From UBA6115 sp050953005 (GTDB taxonomy: Bacteria; Bacillota; Clostridia; Christensenellales; Aristaeellaceae), in contig JBMNLV010000015.1 of assembly GCA_050953005.1 (NCBI GenBank), positions 1 to 57,633 on the forward strand: a DNA stretch of 57,633 nt. The letters run 5' to 3'. Below the pieces are notes generated by a model that saw only the letters and a list, made by a program, of their open reading frames with translations, was not told the DNA's origin and did no database searches. Numbering within the stretch: position 1 is the stretch's first letter; each line of letters opens with the position of its first letter. The translations under genes and the position numbers were made by a program. This document shows positions 50,566 to 57,633 of this stretch, piece after piece.

Positions 50566-51672
50566 TTAGTCGAGCACGCCGCGCAGCACCGCCTTCTTCA
50601 TGGGCTCGGGGCGCTTGTAAGGTGTTTTCATATCCACCCAGCCTCCTGACTTAGCGCTGCGCTCAAAGGCGGTGAGCACGTTGATCGTATGGTGGATCTG
50701 CTGCATGCCCGCGCGCGCTTCGCGCCCGGTCTCAAGCGCCCTGGCCATGTCCGCCAGGCCCAGGGCGCGGGAGTTCTTCGCGTAGTCAAACAGCAGCGGC
50801 AGCTCGTCATACCTCCGGGTCTCCGGGCGGAAAATGCGGATGGGGCCGCCGAAGTAGTTGGGGTCGGGCAGGATCAGCGTGCCCTCGGCGCCGTAGATCT
50901 CCAGCCGTGCCTGGGTATCGTAGTACACGTCGAAGGTGGTGAACAGCGTGCCGATGGCGCCGGAGGCGAACTGCAAAATGCCGGTGGTGTAGGTGTCCAC
51001 GTTGACGTCCATGACGGTGCCGGCGTGCGGCTGGCTGGTGATCATGCGCTTCTCAAAGGCGCGCTTGCCCGCGGCCACCAGGCGGTCCACACGGCCCAGC
51101 AGACTGGTCAGCGCGGTAACGTAGTAGGGCCCCATATCCAGCATCGGCCCGCCGCCTTTCTGGTAGAAAAAGTCCGGGTCGGGATGCCAGCCCTCCGGCC
51201 CGTGCGAGAGCATGAAGGCGGCCGCGCCCACCACATCGCCGATCATGCCCGAATCGATGTACTTGCGGCAGGACTGCAGCCCGGCGCCCAGGAAGGTATC
51301 CGGCGCGCCGCCGATTTGCAGGTTCTTTTCCTTCGCCAGCTTGACCAGCGCGTCGCCCTCCTCCAGGGTGATGCCCAGGGGTTTCTCGGTATACACATGC
51401 TTGCCGTGCTCCAGCGCCAGGCGGGTCACCTCATAGTGCTGGTAAGGGCGGGTCAGGTTGAGGATGATATCCACCTCGGGGTCGCGGAAGGCCTCGTACA
51501 TGTCCTCATACACGCGCGGAAGATTATATTTCTCCTTGGCGCTGATCGCGCGCTCGGGGATCAGGTCGCAGACGCCCGCGATCTCCAGCCCCTTGAAGAC
51601 CTTGGTAATGTTGTCCAGATAAATGCCGCTGATGTTGCCCACACCAATAAAGGCTACTTTTGTTTTCTTCAT
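50566..51672 (-). CDS. Gfo/Idh/MocA-family oxidoreductase
   Basis: Encodes 368 residues. The N-terminal Rossmann fold has VAFIGVGNISGIYLDNI, and the family motif EKPLG is in VYTEKPLGITLEEG near residue 95. The C-terminal alpha/beta domain contains GGGPMLDMGPYYVTAL with the conserved Asp and a His/Asp region (DVNVDTYTTGILQF). It should be an NAD(P)-dependent sugar or inositol-type dehydrogenase; the substrate is unknown. GAGGAAG precedes the ATG. Single-gene unit with its own promoter and terminator. Confidence 0.93.
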   Translation of the reverse strand: MKKTKVAFIGVGNISGIYLDNITKVFKGLEIAGVCDLIPERAISAKEKYNLPRVYEDMYEAFRDPEVDIILNLTRPYQHYEVTRLALEHGKHVYTEKPLGITLEEGDALVKLAKEKNLQIGGAPDTFLGAGLQSCRKYIDSGMIGDVVGAAAFMLSHGPEGWHPDPDFFYQKGGGPMLDMGPYYVTALTSLLGRVDRLVAAGKRAFEKRMITSQPHAGTVMDVNVDTYTTGILQFASGAIGTLFTTFDVYYDTQARLEIYGAEGTLILPDPNYFGGPIRIFRPETRRYDELPLLFDYAKNSRALGLADMARALETGREARAGMQQIHHTINVLTAFERSAKSGGWVDMKTPYKRPEPMKKAVLRGVLD

Positions 51673-51743
51673 GGCTTCCTCACATTCATGCTTTCTGCCG
51701 CCGGCGCGGACACCCGCGCGAAACGCGGCGATCTCTCAACAAA

Positions 51744-51772
51744 AATGTAGCCCATCAGCCCGGAACTGTCAA
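51744..51772 (-). promoter_or_regulatory. Promoter of the Gfo/Idh/MocA gene
   Basis: On the minus strand: TTGACA (51767-51772), 17-bp spacer, TACATT (51744-51749), about 72 bp before the start. Confidence 0.7.
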
Positions 51773-51852
51773 GAACGCGCGTCCGGGCAGCCATCCCGGG
51801 GCTGGAATTTACAAAAACCTGACATAAAAACATGCAAAACTCAAGCAAATAC

Positions 51853-51880
51853 TTGATTCTTTCGGCAGATATGATACACT
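51853..51880 (+). promoter_or_regulatory. Possible promoter of the DUF5684-like gene
   Basis: TTGATT (51853-51858), 16-bp spacer, TACACT (51875-51880), about 50 bp before the start. Moderate match. Confidence 0.4.
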
Positions 51881-51930
51881 CTACCGGGTGCCCGGAGCAC
51901 ACAGATATCAAACACACAGGGGGAAGGCAA

Positions 51931-52299
51931 ATGATTCTATTGTATTTGGCTGTTGTGGTGCTGGCGATTTCCGCCAACTGGATACTCTTCAAAAAAGCCG
52001 GCGAGCCCGGCTGGGCATGCATTGTACCCATCTACAACGCCTATGTGATGTTCAAGATCGTATGGGGCAAGGGATGGATGTTCCTGCTGGCCTTGATTCC
52101 GATTGTGAACTTTGTGATTATCATCATGCATTCGTTCAAGCTGGCCCGTTCCTTTGGGAAGGGAGCCGGCTTTGGCTGGGGCCTGCTGCTGCTGTCGCCG
52201 ATCTTCTATATGATTTTGGCCTTTGGCAATGCGGAATACATCGGGCCGGATGGTTATCGTCCGGTAGGGCCCAGCAGGTATGTCTCCAACGACGCATAA
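51931..52299 (+). CDS. Small membrane protein, DUF5684-like
   Basis: Encodes 122 residues from MILLYLAVVVLAISANWILF; GGGGGAAGG precedes this ATG, whereas the frame from 51832 runs through the promoter. Four hydrophobic segments: 1-18, ~24-42 (PGWACIVPIYNAYVMFKIVW), ~48-65 and ~80-100. The sequence KAGEPGWACIVPIYN is characteristic of DUF5684. Function unknown. It ends in a terminator shared with the convergent suf genes. Confidence 0.82.
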   Translation: MILLYLAVVVLAISANWILFKKAGEPGWACIVPIYNAYVMFKIVWGKGWMFLLALIPIVNFVIIIMHSFKLARSFGKGAGFGWGLLLLSPIFYMILAFGNAEYIGPDGYRPVGPSRYVSNDA

Positions 52300-52320
52300 T
52301 TTCGGATAAGAAACACAAAC

Positions 52321-52353
52321 ACCGGGCCCGGGGCGATCCGCTCCGGGCCCGGT
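52321..52353. terminator. Bidirectional terminator between the DUF5684-like and sufB/D genes
   Basis: ACCGGGCCCGG / CCGGGCCCGGT with inner GCG..GC pairs and an ATCC loop; very GC-rich, about 20 bp after one stop and 14 bp after the other. No clear U tract. Confidence 0.65.
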
Positions 52354-52366
52354 CCATTCTTCCGGG

Positions 52367-53302
52367 TTATTTCAGGAAGCCCTCCACGATCTTAGCCTCG
52401 GCCTCCTCCTCAGTCAGGCCCAGGGTGCGCAGCTTCAGGATCTGCTCGCCGGCGATCTTGCCGATGGCGGCCTCGTGGATCAAGGCCGCGTCCGGGCTGA
52501 GGGCGTCCAGCTGCGGCGCCGCGGTGACCACGGCCTCGTCGGCCACGATGGCGTCGCAGGCGCTGTGCCCGTGGCAGCGCTCCTTGCCCACAATACGGCT
52601 GTAGAATTCCTGGCGTGACCGGCCGCGCGCCACTGACCGGCTGACCAAGTCACATCCGGCGTCCGCGCCCTCCAGCACCACGTCAAAACGGGTTTTTGCC
52701 ACCTGGTCCGCAGTTGTCATCAGGCGTTCCCGCACCACCAGCACGGCGCGCGACCTGAGGGTGGCGGTGGTGACGCGGTCGGTCGTGTCAACGCCTGAAA
52801 GCTGCACGGTGTCCATGGTCATGTGGGCCTCTTCCTCCAGGTAGATCTCGCTGACCGGGTCAATGCGGCGCCTGCCCTGCCCTTCCCCCTCGCCGATGTG
52901 TTTTTCCTCGTAGCGCACCTGGGCGCCCCTGCCCACAAAAAAGCGGTGGATGCCGTTGTGGCGGGCCTCGCCCGCGTCATCGGTATGCACGCCGCAACCG
53001 GCCACGATGGTCACCCGGGCGCCCTCGCCGATGTAAAAATCGTTGTAGGTCAGGTCATGCACACCGCCGCGGGTGACAGTGGCGGGGATATACACCGTTT
53101 CATCCTTCACGCCCGGGGCGACATGGATCTCAATGCCCGGCTTGCCCTGGGGCAGCGGGACGATCCTGACGGTGTCGGTGTTGCGGCGCCCGGCGCATCC
53201 GGAATCCTGGCGGATGTTGTAAGCGCCCTTGAACTCACCGGTGTAGCCGGCGACGACGCGCAGCAGCTTCTCCGAGATGGGGTTGATCGGTACAGGATTC
53301 AT
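52367..53302 (-). CDS. SufB/SufD-like Fe-S assembly scaffold (short form)
   Basis: Encodes 311 residues from MNPVPINPISEKLLRVVAGY; the ATG overlaps the SufC stop (ATGA). The beta-helix core contains GEGARVTIVAGCGVHTD and GIHRFFVGRGAQVRYEEKH. The conserved C terminus is VGKERCHGHSACDAIV, then LIHEAAIGKIAGEQ and LRTLGLTEEEAEAKIV, the SufB/SufD signature. It is shorter than SufB (~470) and has no SufS, SufU or second scaffold gene beside it. It should form a SufC2-scaffold2 complex for cluster building. Confidence 0.88.
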   Translation of the reverse strand: MNPVPINPISEKLLRVVAGYTGEFKGAYNIRQDSGCAGRRNTDTVRIVPLPQGKPGIEIHVAPGVKDETVYIPATVTRGGVHDLTYNDFYIGEGARVTIVAGCGVHTDDAGEARHNGIHRFFVGRGAQVRYEEKHIGEGEGQGRRRIDPVSEIYLEEEAHMTMDTVQLSGVDTTDRVTTATLRSRAVLVVRERLMTTADQVAKTRFDVVLEGADAGCDLVSRSVARGRSRQEFYSRIVGKERCHGHSACDAIVADEAVVTAAPQLDALSPDAALIHEAAIGKIAGEQILKLRTLGLTEEEAEAKIVEGFLK

Positions 53303-54021
53303 GCGCCCACCTTCCTGCCCGCCGGGCAATGGCCCGCGATCTCGCCGGCCAGCAGGCCGGGCATCACCCGGTCGCGCGCGCCCTGGACGCGCAGCTGGCC
53401 GGAGGAGATCACGATGATCTCATCGGCGATGTCCAGCAGCCGCTGCTGGTGGGAAATGATCACCATGGTCGTCCCGCGCTGCTTGAGCGCGCTGAACACA
53501 TCCACCAGGCCATTGAAGGACCACAGGTCAATGCCGGCCTCAGGCTCATCAAAGATGGAGATACGCGTGCCCCGCGCCAGGACGCTGGCGATTTCCACGC
53601 GTTTGATCTCGCCGCCGGACAGGCTGGCGTCCACATCCCGGTCGATATAGTCCATGGTGCACAGGCCCACCTTGCCGGTCAAGTCACACATTTCGTCAAA
53701 GCTCAGCGTGCGCCCGGCCGCTGTCTCCAGCAGGCCCTGGACAGTCAGGCCCTTGAAGCGCACCGGCGTCTGAAAGCCATAGCTGATGCCCAGGCGGGCG
53801 CGCTGGGTGACATCCAGCCCTGTGATGTCCCGGCCGCCCAACAGAATCTGGCCCGAGGTGGGCTTGACCAGCCCGGCGATCAGCTTGGCCAGGGTGGTCT
53901 TGCCGCCGCCGTTGGGCCCGGTGACCACCGACAGGCGGCCCTCCGGAATGCTCAGGGTCAAATCATCAATAATGACCTCGCCGCCGGGCAAGGACCATGT
54001 TACATTGCGCAGTTCCAGCAA
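53299..54021 (-). CDS. sufC: SufC-type Fe-S assembly ATPase
   Basis: Encodes 240 residues. Start TTG at 54021 is chosen because AAGGAGG lies 5 bases before it and LLELRNVTW is the family start; the frame to 54111 covers the promoter. Walker A TGPNGGGKTT, signature ASLSGGEIKRVEIA, Walker B ISIFDEPEAGIDLW and switch His in VIISHQQRLL are intact. SufC-specific features include EPEAGID. It drives the scaffold encoded directly downstream. Confidence 0.93.
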   Translation of the reverse strand: MLELRNVTWSLPGGEVIIDDLTLSIPEGRLSVVTGPNGGGKTTLAKLIAGLVKPTSGQILLGGRDITGLDVTQRARLGISYGFQTPVRFKGLTVQGLLETAAGRTLSFDEMCDLTGKVGLCTMDYIDRDVDASLSGGEIKRVEIASVLARGTRISIFDEPEAGIDLWSFNGLVDVFSALKQRGTTMVIISHQQRLLDIADEIIVISSGQLRVQGARDRVMPGLLAGEIAGHCPAGRKVGA

Positions 54022-54066
54022 GTTTCCCTCCTTGGGCCCCGCCCGGGGCCGCTTTGCTACGGCATC

Positions 54067-54096
54067 ATTATACCCCCTGACACGCCCGGCAGACAA
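54067..54096 (-). promoter_or_regulatory. Promoter of the sufC-sufB/D operon
   Basis: On the minus strand: TTGTCT (54091-54096), 18-bp spacer, perfect TATAAT (54067-54072), about 46 bp before the TTG start. Confidence 0.65.
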
Positions 54097-54368
54097 GGTG
54101 AGCCCCGCCACAAAGGCAAAAGCGGCGCCCGCGCTGATCCTGTGATATGAAACACCGGGGGCATTTCAACAGCTCGTAAACAGCTTCCGCTTCTCCGGGT
54201 TTGCGGCTGCCCGGCAGGCGGTGGGCGCCGTCCTTCAGGGTGCCCGGCAGGAAGAGCCCCTTGGCCGGGGCCAGGCTGAGCCTGGCGCTGCCCAGGCTTT
54301 CAATATTGAGAAATTGCCCGACAGCAGCCTGTCAAGGCTTGTGCCACGCGCGGGATTCGAGCTTTTGG

Positions 54369-54397
54369 TTGACCCAGGCGGCGCGCGCGGATAAAAT
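54369..54397 (+). promoter_or_regulatory. Promoter of the EamA transporter gene
   Basis: TTGACC (54369-54374), 17-bp spacer, TAAAAT (54392-54397), about 30 bp before the start. Confidence 0.7.
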
Positions 54398-54427
54398 GGC
54401 ATCATTGTCCGCAAGGAGGGGATGCGC

Positions 54428-55351
54428 ATGCGCCTGAAACAACACACCGGCAGCCTGATGCTGCTGCTGGCTGCCATCATTTGGGGCAGCGCCTTTGTGG
54501 CGCAAAGCATAGCGATGGACCACATCCGGCCCTTTACCTTCCAGGCGCTGCGCTCCCTGATGGGCTCCCTGGCGCTCCTGCCGGTCATCGCGCTGTTCGG
54601 GCGGCGGGACAAAAAGGCGGGCCGGCAGCCGGTACCGCGGGAAAACCGCCACCTGCTCCGGGGCGGCCTGCTGTGCGGGCTGGCCCTGTTTGCGGCCATC
54701 AACCTGCAGCAGTTCGGCCTGGTCACCACCACCGCGGGCAAGGCCGGTTTTCTGACCGCGCTGTATATCCTGATCGTGCCCATTTATGGCCTTGTTCTGG
54801 GCCACAAGCCCGGGGCTTCCCTGTGGCTGGCCGTGCTGATCGCCGCCGCGGGGCTGTACCTGCTCAGCGTCACCGAGCGCTTCACGATCGCCCGGGGCGA
54901 TTTTCTGCTGATCCTATGCGCTTTCTTTTTCGCGCTGCAGATCATGCTGGTGGACCATTTCGTTCAGAAGGTCAACGGCGTCAAGCTGTGCGCCATGCAG
55001 TTCCTGGTGTGCGGGCTGCTGTCCCTGGGCGCGATGTTCCTGTTTGAAAAGCCGCGCGCGGACGCCATTTTGCGCGCGGCCGGGCCGCTGCTGTACGCCG
55101 GGGTGCTGTCCTCCGGCGTGGCCTACACCCTGCAGATCCTGGCCCAGCGGACCACGCAGCCCGCCATCGCCAGCCTGCTGATGAGCCTGGAGGCGGTCTT
55201 CGCGGTCATCACCGGGGTGATCGTGCTGGGTCAGGTGCCCACGGCGCGGGAAATCATCGGCTGCGCGCTGATGTTCTCGGCCATCCTGATCGCCCAGCGC
55301 GGCAGCCCGCCCCGTGACGCCCATCCGTCGCCGCCGGACGCGGGACAATGA
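54428..55351 (+). CDS. EamA/DMT-superfamily transporter
   Basis: Encodes 307 residues. Two ATG codons lie 6 bp apart; the second (54428) has ideal 8-base spacing from GGAGG, so it is chosen. Ten predicted helices in two EamA repeats: MLLLAAIIWGSAFVAQSIAM begins the first, and GDFLLILCAFFFALQIMLVD the second near residue 158. The motif YTLQILAQRTTQPAIASLLM closes it. Substrate unknown. Monocistronic. Confidence 0.92.
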   Translation: MRLKQHTGSLMLLLAAIIWGSAFVAQSIAMDHIRPFTFQALRSLMGSLALLPVIALFGRRDKKAGRQPVPRENRHLLRGGLLCGLALFAAINLQQFGLVTTTAGKAGFLTALYILIVPIYGLVLGHKPGASLWLAVLIAAAGLYLLSVTERFTIARGDFLLILCAFFFALQIMLVDHFVQKVNGVKLCAMQFLVCGLLSLGAMFLFEKPRADAILRAAGPLLYAGVLSSGVAYTLQILAQRTTQPAIASLLMSLEAVFAVITGVIVLGQVPTAREIIGCALMFSAILIAQRGSPPRDAHPSPPDAGQ

Positions 55352-55415
55352 TAAAACCTTTGTAAATTTCCTGAAAACTCATTGTAAAACGCCATGTTCC
55401 GCCCGGCTGGTATGC

Positions 55416-55421
55416 TATACT
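55416..55421 (+). promoter_or_regulatory. Extended -10 promoter of the natAB-like genes
   Basis: TATACT preceded by TGC (TGCTATACT) 40 bp before the ATPase start; no good -35, as is usual for extended -10 promoters. Confidence 0.5.
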
Positions 55422-55460
55422 GAAGCCGCTGTCTGATCACCTGTACAGAAAGGGAACAAG

Positions 55461-56381
55461 ATGAGACTGGATGTTGTGAGCATCAAGAAAAGCTTCGGGG
55501 ACAAGGAGATCCTGCACGGTATTACCTTCAGCGTCACCTCCGGGCGCGCCATGGGCTTCCTGGGGCGCAACGGCGCCGGCAAGTCCACCACCATCCGCTG
55601 CCTGATGGATGTCTTCCACCAGGACAGCGGCGAGTTTTTGCTGGATGGCCAGCCCTTCGAGCCATGGAAGATGCGCATCGGCTACCTGCCCGAGGAGCGC
55701 GGCATGTACCAGAAGAACAAGGTGCTGCCCCAGCTGGTCTATTTCGCGCGCCTGCGCGGCGCCGACAAGGCGGATGCCCTGCGCAGCGCCAACCATTGGA
55801 TTGATTATTTTGAGCTGGGCGAGTTCAAGAACAAAAACCTGGAGACCCTCTCCAAAGGCAACCAGCAAAAGATCCAGATCGCCCAGTCTTTCCTCAACGA
55901 GCCGGACATCCTGATCCTGGACGAGCCCTTTTCAGGGCTGGACCCGGTCAACGCGCAGGTGTTCAAGGACACCATCGCGGACTTTGTGCGCCAGGGCAAG
56001 CTGGTCATTTTCTCCTCCCACCAGATGAGCTATGTCGAGGAGGTTTGCGACGATGTCACTCTGATCCATGAGGGCGATATCGTCCTCAGCGGCAGCCTGG
56101 ACCGCATCAAGCGCGAGGAGGGCCGCGACAAGCTGTTCCTCTCCCTGGCGCAGGACAGCGGGCAGGATGAGCTGGTCAGGGCGCTGCAAGGCGCTTTTCC
56201 CGGGCTGCTGGTCACGAACAGCAGGGACGGCGAGGGCCTGATCCTGGACACCCAGGGCCAGGCGCTTCAGGACCGGCTGCTGACATGGCTGGCCGGGCAG
56301 CAGGTGACTATCCGCCGCTTCGGGCTGTATGAGCCCAGCCTGACAGACATCTTTATTGAAAAGGTGGGTGAAACGGCATGA
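55461..56381 (+). CDS. ABC transporter ATP-binding protein, NatA-like
   Basis: Encodes 306 residues. Walker A GRNGAGKST (~36-44), YLPEERGMYQ after the Q-loop region, signature LSKGNQQKIQIAQ, Walker B ILILDEPFSGLDPVN and switch His in FSSHQMSYVEE. The long C-terminal domain (~215-306), with LYEPSLTDIFIEKVG, is typical of NatA/DUF4162 ATPases. It works with the membrane protein encoded next (ATGA overlap), probably in sodium, drug or peptide export. Confidence 0.93.
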   Translation: MRLDVVSIKKSFGDKEILHGITFSVTSGRAMGFLGRNGAGKSTTIRCLMDVFHQDSGEFLLDGQPFEPWKMRIGYLPEERGMYQKNKVLPQLVYFARLRGADKADALRSANHWIDYFELGEFKNKNLETLSKGNQQKIQIAQSFLNEPDILILDEPFSGLDPVNAQVFKDTIADFVRQGKLVIFSSHQMSYVEEVCDDVTLIHEGDIVLSGSLDRIKREEGRDKLFLSLAQDSGQDELVRALQGAFPGLLVTNSRDGEGLILDTQGQALQDRLLTWLAGQQVTIRRFGLYEPSLTDIFIEKVGETA

Positions 56382-57622
56382 GGGACTTTCTGACGGTTTT
56401 TCAATATGAGTTCAAGATCCAGCTGTTCAAGCGCGCGGCCATCGTGACCATGGTGGTCATCATGCTGATCATGGCGGTCGTCACCAGCCTGCCGCGCATC
56501 ATCAGCCTGTTCGACAGCGGGGAGCCGGGCGGCCAGCAGGCCGATGGCGGCATCAGCGGCTTTGAGAAGGCCGGCTACCTGTTGCCTGAGGACGAGCAGA
56601 CGCGGCTGGCGCTCCTTGCGGTCCTGGGCAGCGAGGCGCCCGGCTACGCGGACCGCGCCGCCCTGGAAAAGGCCCTGGCCGACAAGGAGATCGAGGTGGG
56701 CTTTGTCGTGGCGGACGACCTGTCCTATGAGGCCGTTTACCAGGACCGCTCAATGACGGAACAGCGCGACCAGATCATGGGCGACATCCTCACCGCGATG
56801 AAAAAAGAGCGCATGCTACTCGCCCACGGCCTCAGCGGCGAGGATTACGCGGCCATTGAGGCCGCGCGCGCCCAGGGCACCACCACTATCCTGGGGCAGG
56901 ACAGCATGAGCAGCTACTGGATCACCTTCCTCCTGTTGCTGCTGGTGTATTTTATTGTGCTGATGTACGGCAGCAGCGTCTCCAGCGTGATCGCGCGGGA
57001 GAAGGACAGCCGCACCATGGAGATTCTGATCACCTCCACCCGCCCCGCCAAGCTGATCATCGGCAAGGTGGCCGCCTCCGGCCTGGCGGCGCTGATCCAG
57101 TTCGGCCTGGTCATCCTGGTAAGCTTCCTGGGCATCCAGTTCAACAAGAGCACCTACCCGCCGGAGGTGCTGATGATGATCTCGGGTACCATTACCCCCG
57201 GCTACATGTGGAGCTACGCCTTCTTCTCCTTCTTCGGCTTTATTCTCTACCTCTTCCTCTACGCCGCGCTGGGCTCCACCGTCTCCAAGATGGAGGACCT
57301 GGCCAGCGCCACGGGCCTGGTGCAGTTCCTGTTCATCGCCGGCTACCTTCTGGCAACCTTTGCCGCGCAGATGCCCGACAGCACCCTGGCGGTGGTCGGC
57401 AGCATCATCCCCTTCACCTCCGTCATGGTCATGCCCATCCGCTTCGGCCTGGTCACCGTGCCCTGGGTAGAGGTCGTTGCCGCGGGCGTGCTGATGCTGG
57501 CCTTTGTCGCCTTCTTCGCCTACCTGAGCATCAAGATCTACCGCTGGGGCAGCCTCAACTACGGCAACAAGACCAAGCTGACCCGGATCGTCCGCGAGGC
57601 GCTGCGCCGCGAGCACCGCTGA
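56378..57622 (+). CDS. ABC-2 family permease, NatB-like
   Basis: Encodes 414 residues. One helix near the N terminus (IVTMVVIMLIMAVVTSLP, ~23-40) is followed by a ~150-residue extracytoplasmic region, then five helices from ~185 (YWITFLLLLLVYFIVLMYG). SVIAREKDSRTMEILITST is the ABC-2/NatB hallmark. ATG overlaps the ATPase stop. It forms the exporter channel with the NatA-like ATPase. Ends 11 bp before the window edge. Confidence 0.93.
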   Translation: MRDFLTVFQYEFKIQLFKRAAIVTMVVIMLIMAVVTSLPRIISLFDSGEPGGQQADGGISGFEKAGYLLPEDEQTRLALLAVLGSEAPGYADRAALEKALADKEIEVGFVVADDLSYEAVYQDRSMTEQRDQIMGDILTAMKKERMLLAHGLSGEDYAAIEAARAQGTTTILGQDSMSSYWITFLLLLLVYFIVLMYGSSVSSVIAREKDSRTMEILITSTRPAKLIIGKVAASGLAALIQFGLVILVSFLGIQFNKSTYPPEVLMMISGTITPGYMWSYAFFSFFGFILYLFLYAALGSTVSKMEDLASATGLVQFLFIAGYLLATFAAQMPDSTLAVVGSIIPFTSVMVMPIRFGLVTVPWVEVVAAGVLMLAFVAFFAYLSIKIYRWGSLNYGNKTKLTRIVREALRREHR

Positions 57623-57633
57623 CGCGCCGGTTT

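Larger units (their letters stand above)
54022..54427. other. Divergent intergenic region with promoters, no confident gene
   Basis: Holds the suf promoter and the EamA promoter. A minus-strand frame without a start (about 54170-54340) reads FLNIESLGSARLSLAPAKG and ends ELLKCPRCF. It looks protein-like in codon use but I do not recognise it; possibly the remains of a gene. Confidence 0.35.

Overview
The window looks like a chromosomal stretch from an anaerobic, carbohydrate-fermenting, Gram-positive Firmicute of the Clostridia type, probably a gut or rumen member. The inference rests on LacI-controlled sugar ABC operons without PTS genes, secreted dockerin proteins, a DtxR-type metal regulator beside feo genes, a two-gene SUF system, consensus TTGACA/TATAAT promoters with strong AGGAGG ribosome binding sites, and frequent GTG/TTG starts. 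Most of the window is GC-rich. The stretch from about 31.0 to 40.2 kb is visibly AT-richer and reads as an inserted or separately inherited catabolic island. No tRNA, rRNA, CRISPR array or phage gene was seen.

Layout. 0-2.8 kb: a LacI regulator, a secreted DUF2202 protein and an IS200/IS605-type element. 2.8-9.3 kb (minus): a regulator-first operon lacI - GH31 glycosidase - two sugar permeases - solute-binding protein. It has a consensus promoter, an operator at +1 and a matching operator 1.6 kb inside the GH31 gene. 9.3-12.9 kb: a mutS fragment, a 160-bp structured repeat, a GH42 beta-galactosidase and an EamA transporter. 13.1-16.8 kb (minus): M29 aminopeptidase - DtxR regulator - uvrB, coupled by GTGA overlaps. 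17.0-18.3 kb: feoA - feoA - broken feoB with palindromic operators. 18.26-18.64 kb: a consensus promoter and a terminator bracket a gene-free stretch, a candidate small RNA. 18.7-27.0 kb (minus): five consecutive secreted proteins ending in dockerins, four with a transglutaminase-like domain and one with a peptidoglycan-binding domain; one is frameshifted. 27.3-31.0 kb: a sugar ABC ATPase and two permeases, one with an extra extracytoplasmic helical domain and no binding protein nearby.

31.0-40.2 kb is the most interesting part. It holds a SorC-type regulator and a DhaK homologue (minus), divergent from DhaL - DhaK - LsrF-like aldolase - VOC protein - binding protein - RbsA-like ATPase - RbsC-like permease. 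The gene roles parallel the lsr (autoinducer-2) operon: regulator, importer, kinase, isomerase-like protein and LsrF aldolase. The LsrK kinase appears replaced by a DhaK/DhaL pair and LsrG by a VOC protein. An inverted repeat sits on the central promoter. I propose uptake, phosphorylation and aldol cleavage of a small ketose or diketose, possibly AI-2.

40.2-57.6 kb: a nitroreductase remnant, RluF-type pseudouridine synthase, GlsB-like protein, a secreted type I pullulanase, YbaK-type deacylase, a second ~165-bp structured repeat, an internally deleted MFS gene, a LUD protein, an Mrp ATPase, M42 peptidase, MATE transporter, Gfo/Idh/MocA oxidoreductase, a DUF5684-like membrane protein, a two-gene SufC/SufB-D system, an EamA transporter and a NatAB-like ABC exporter. 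Gene decay (mutS, feoB, MFS, nitroreductase, one dockerin gene) is frequent; some frameshifts could be assembly errors.
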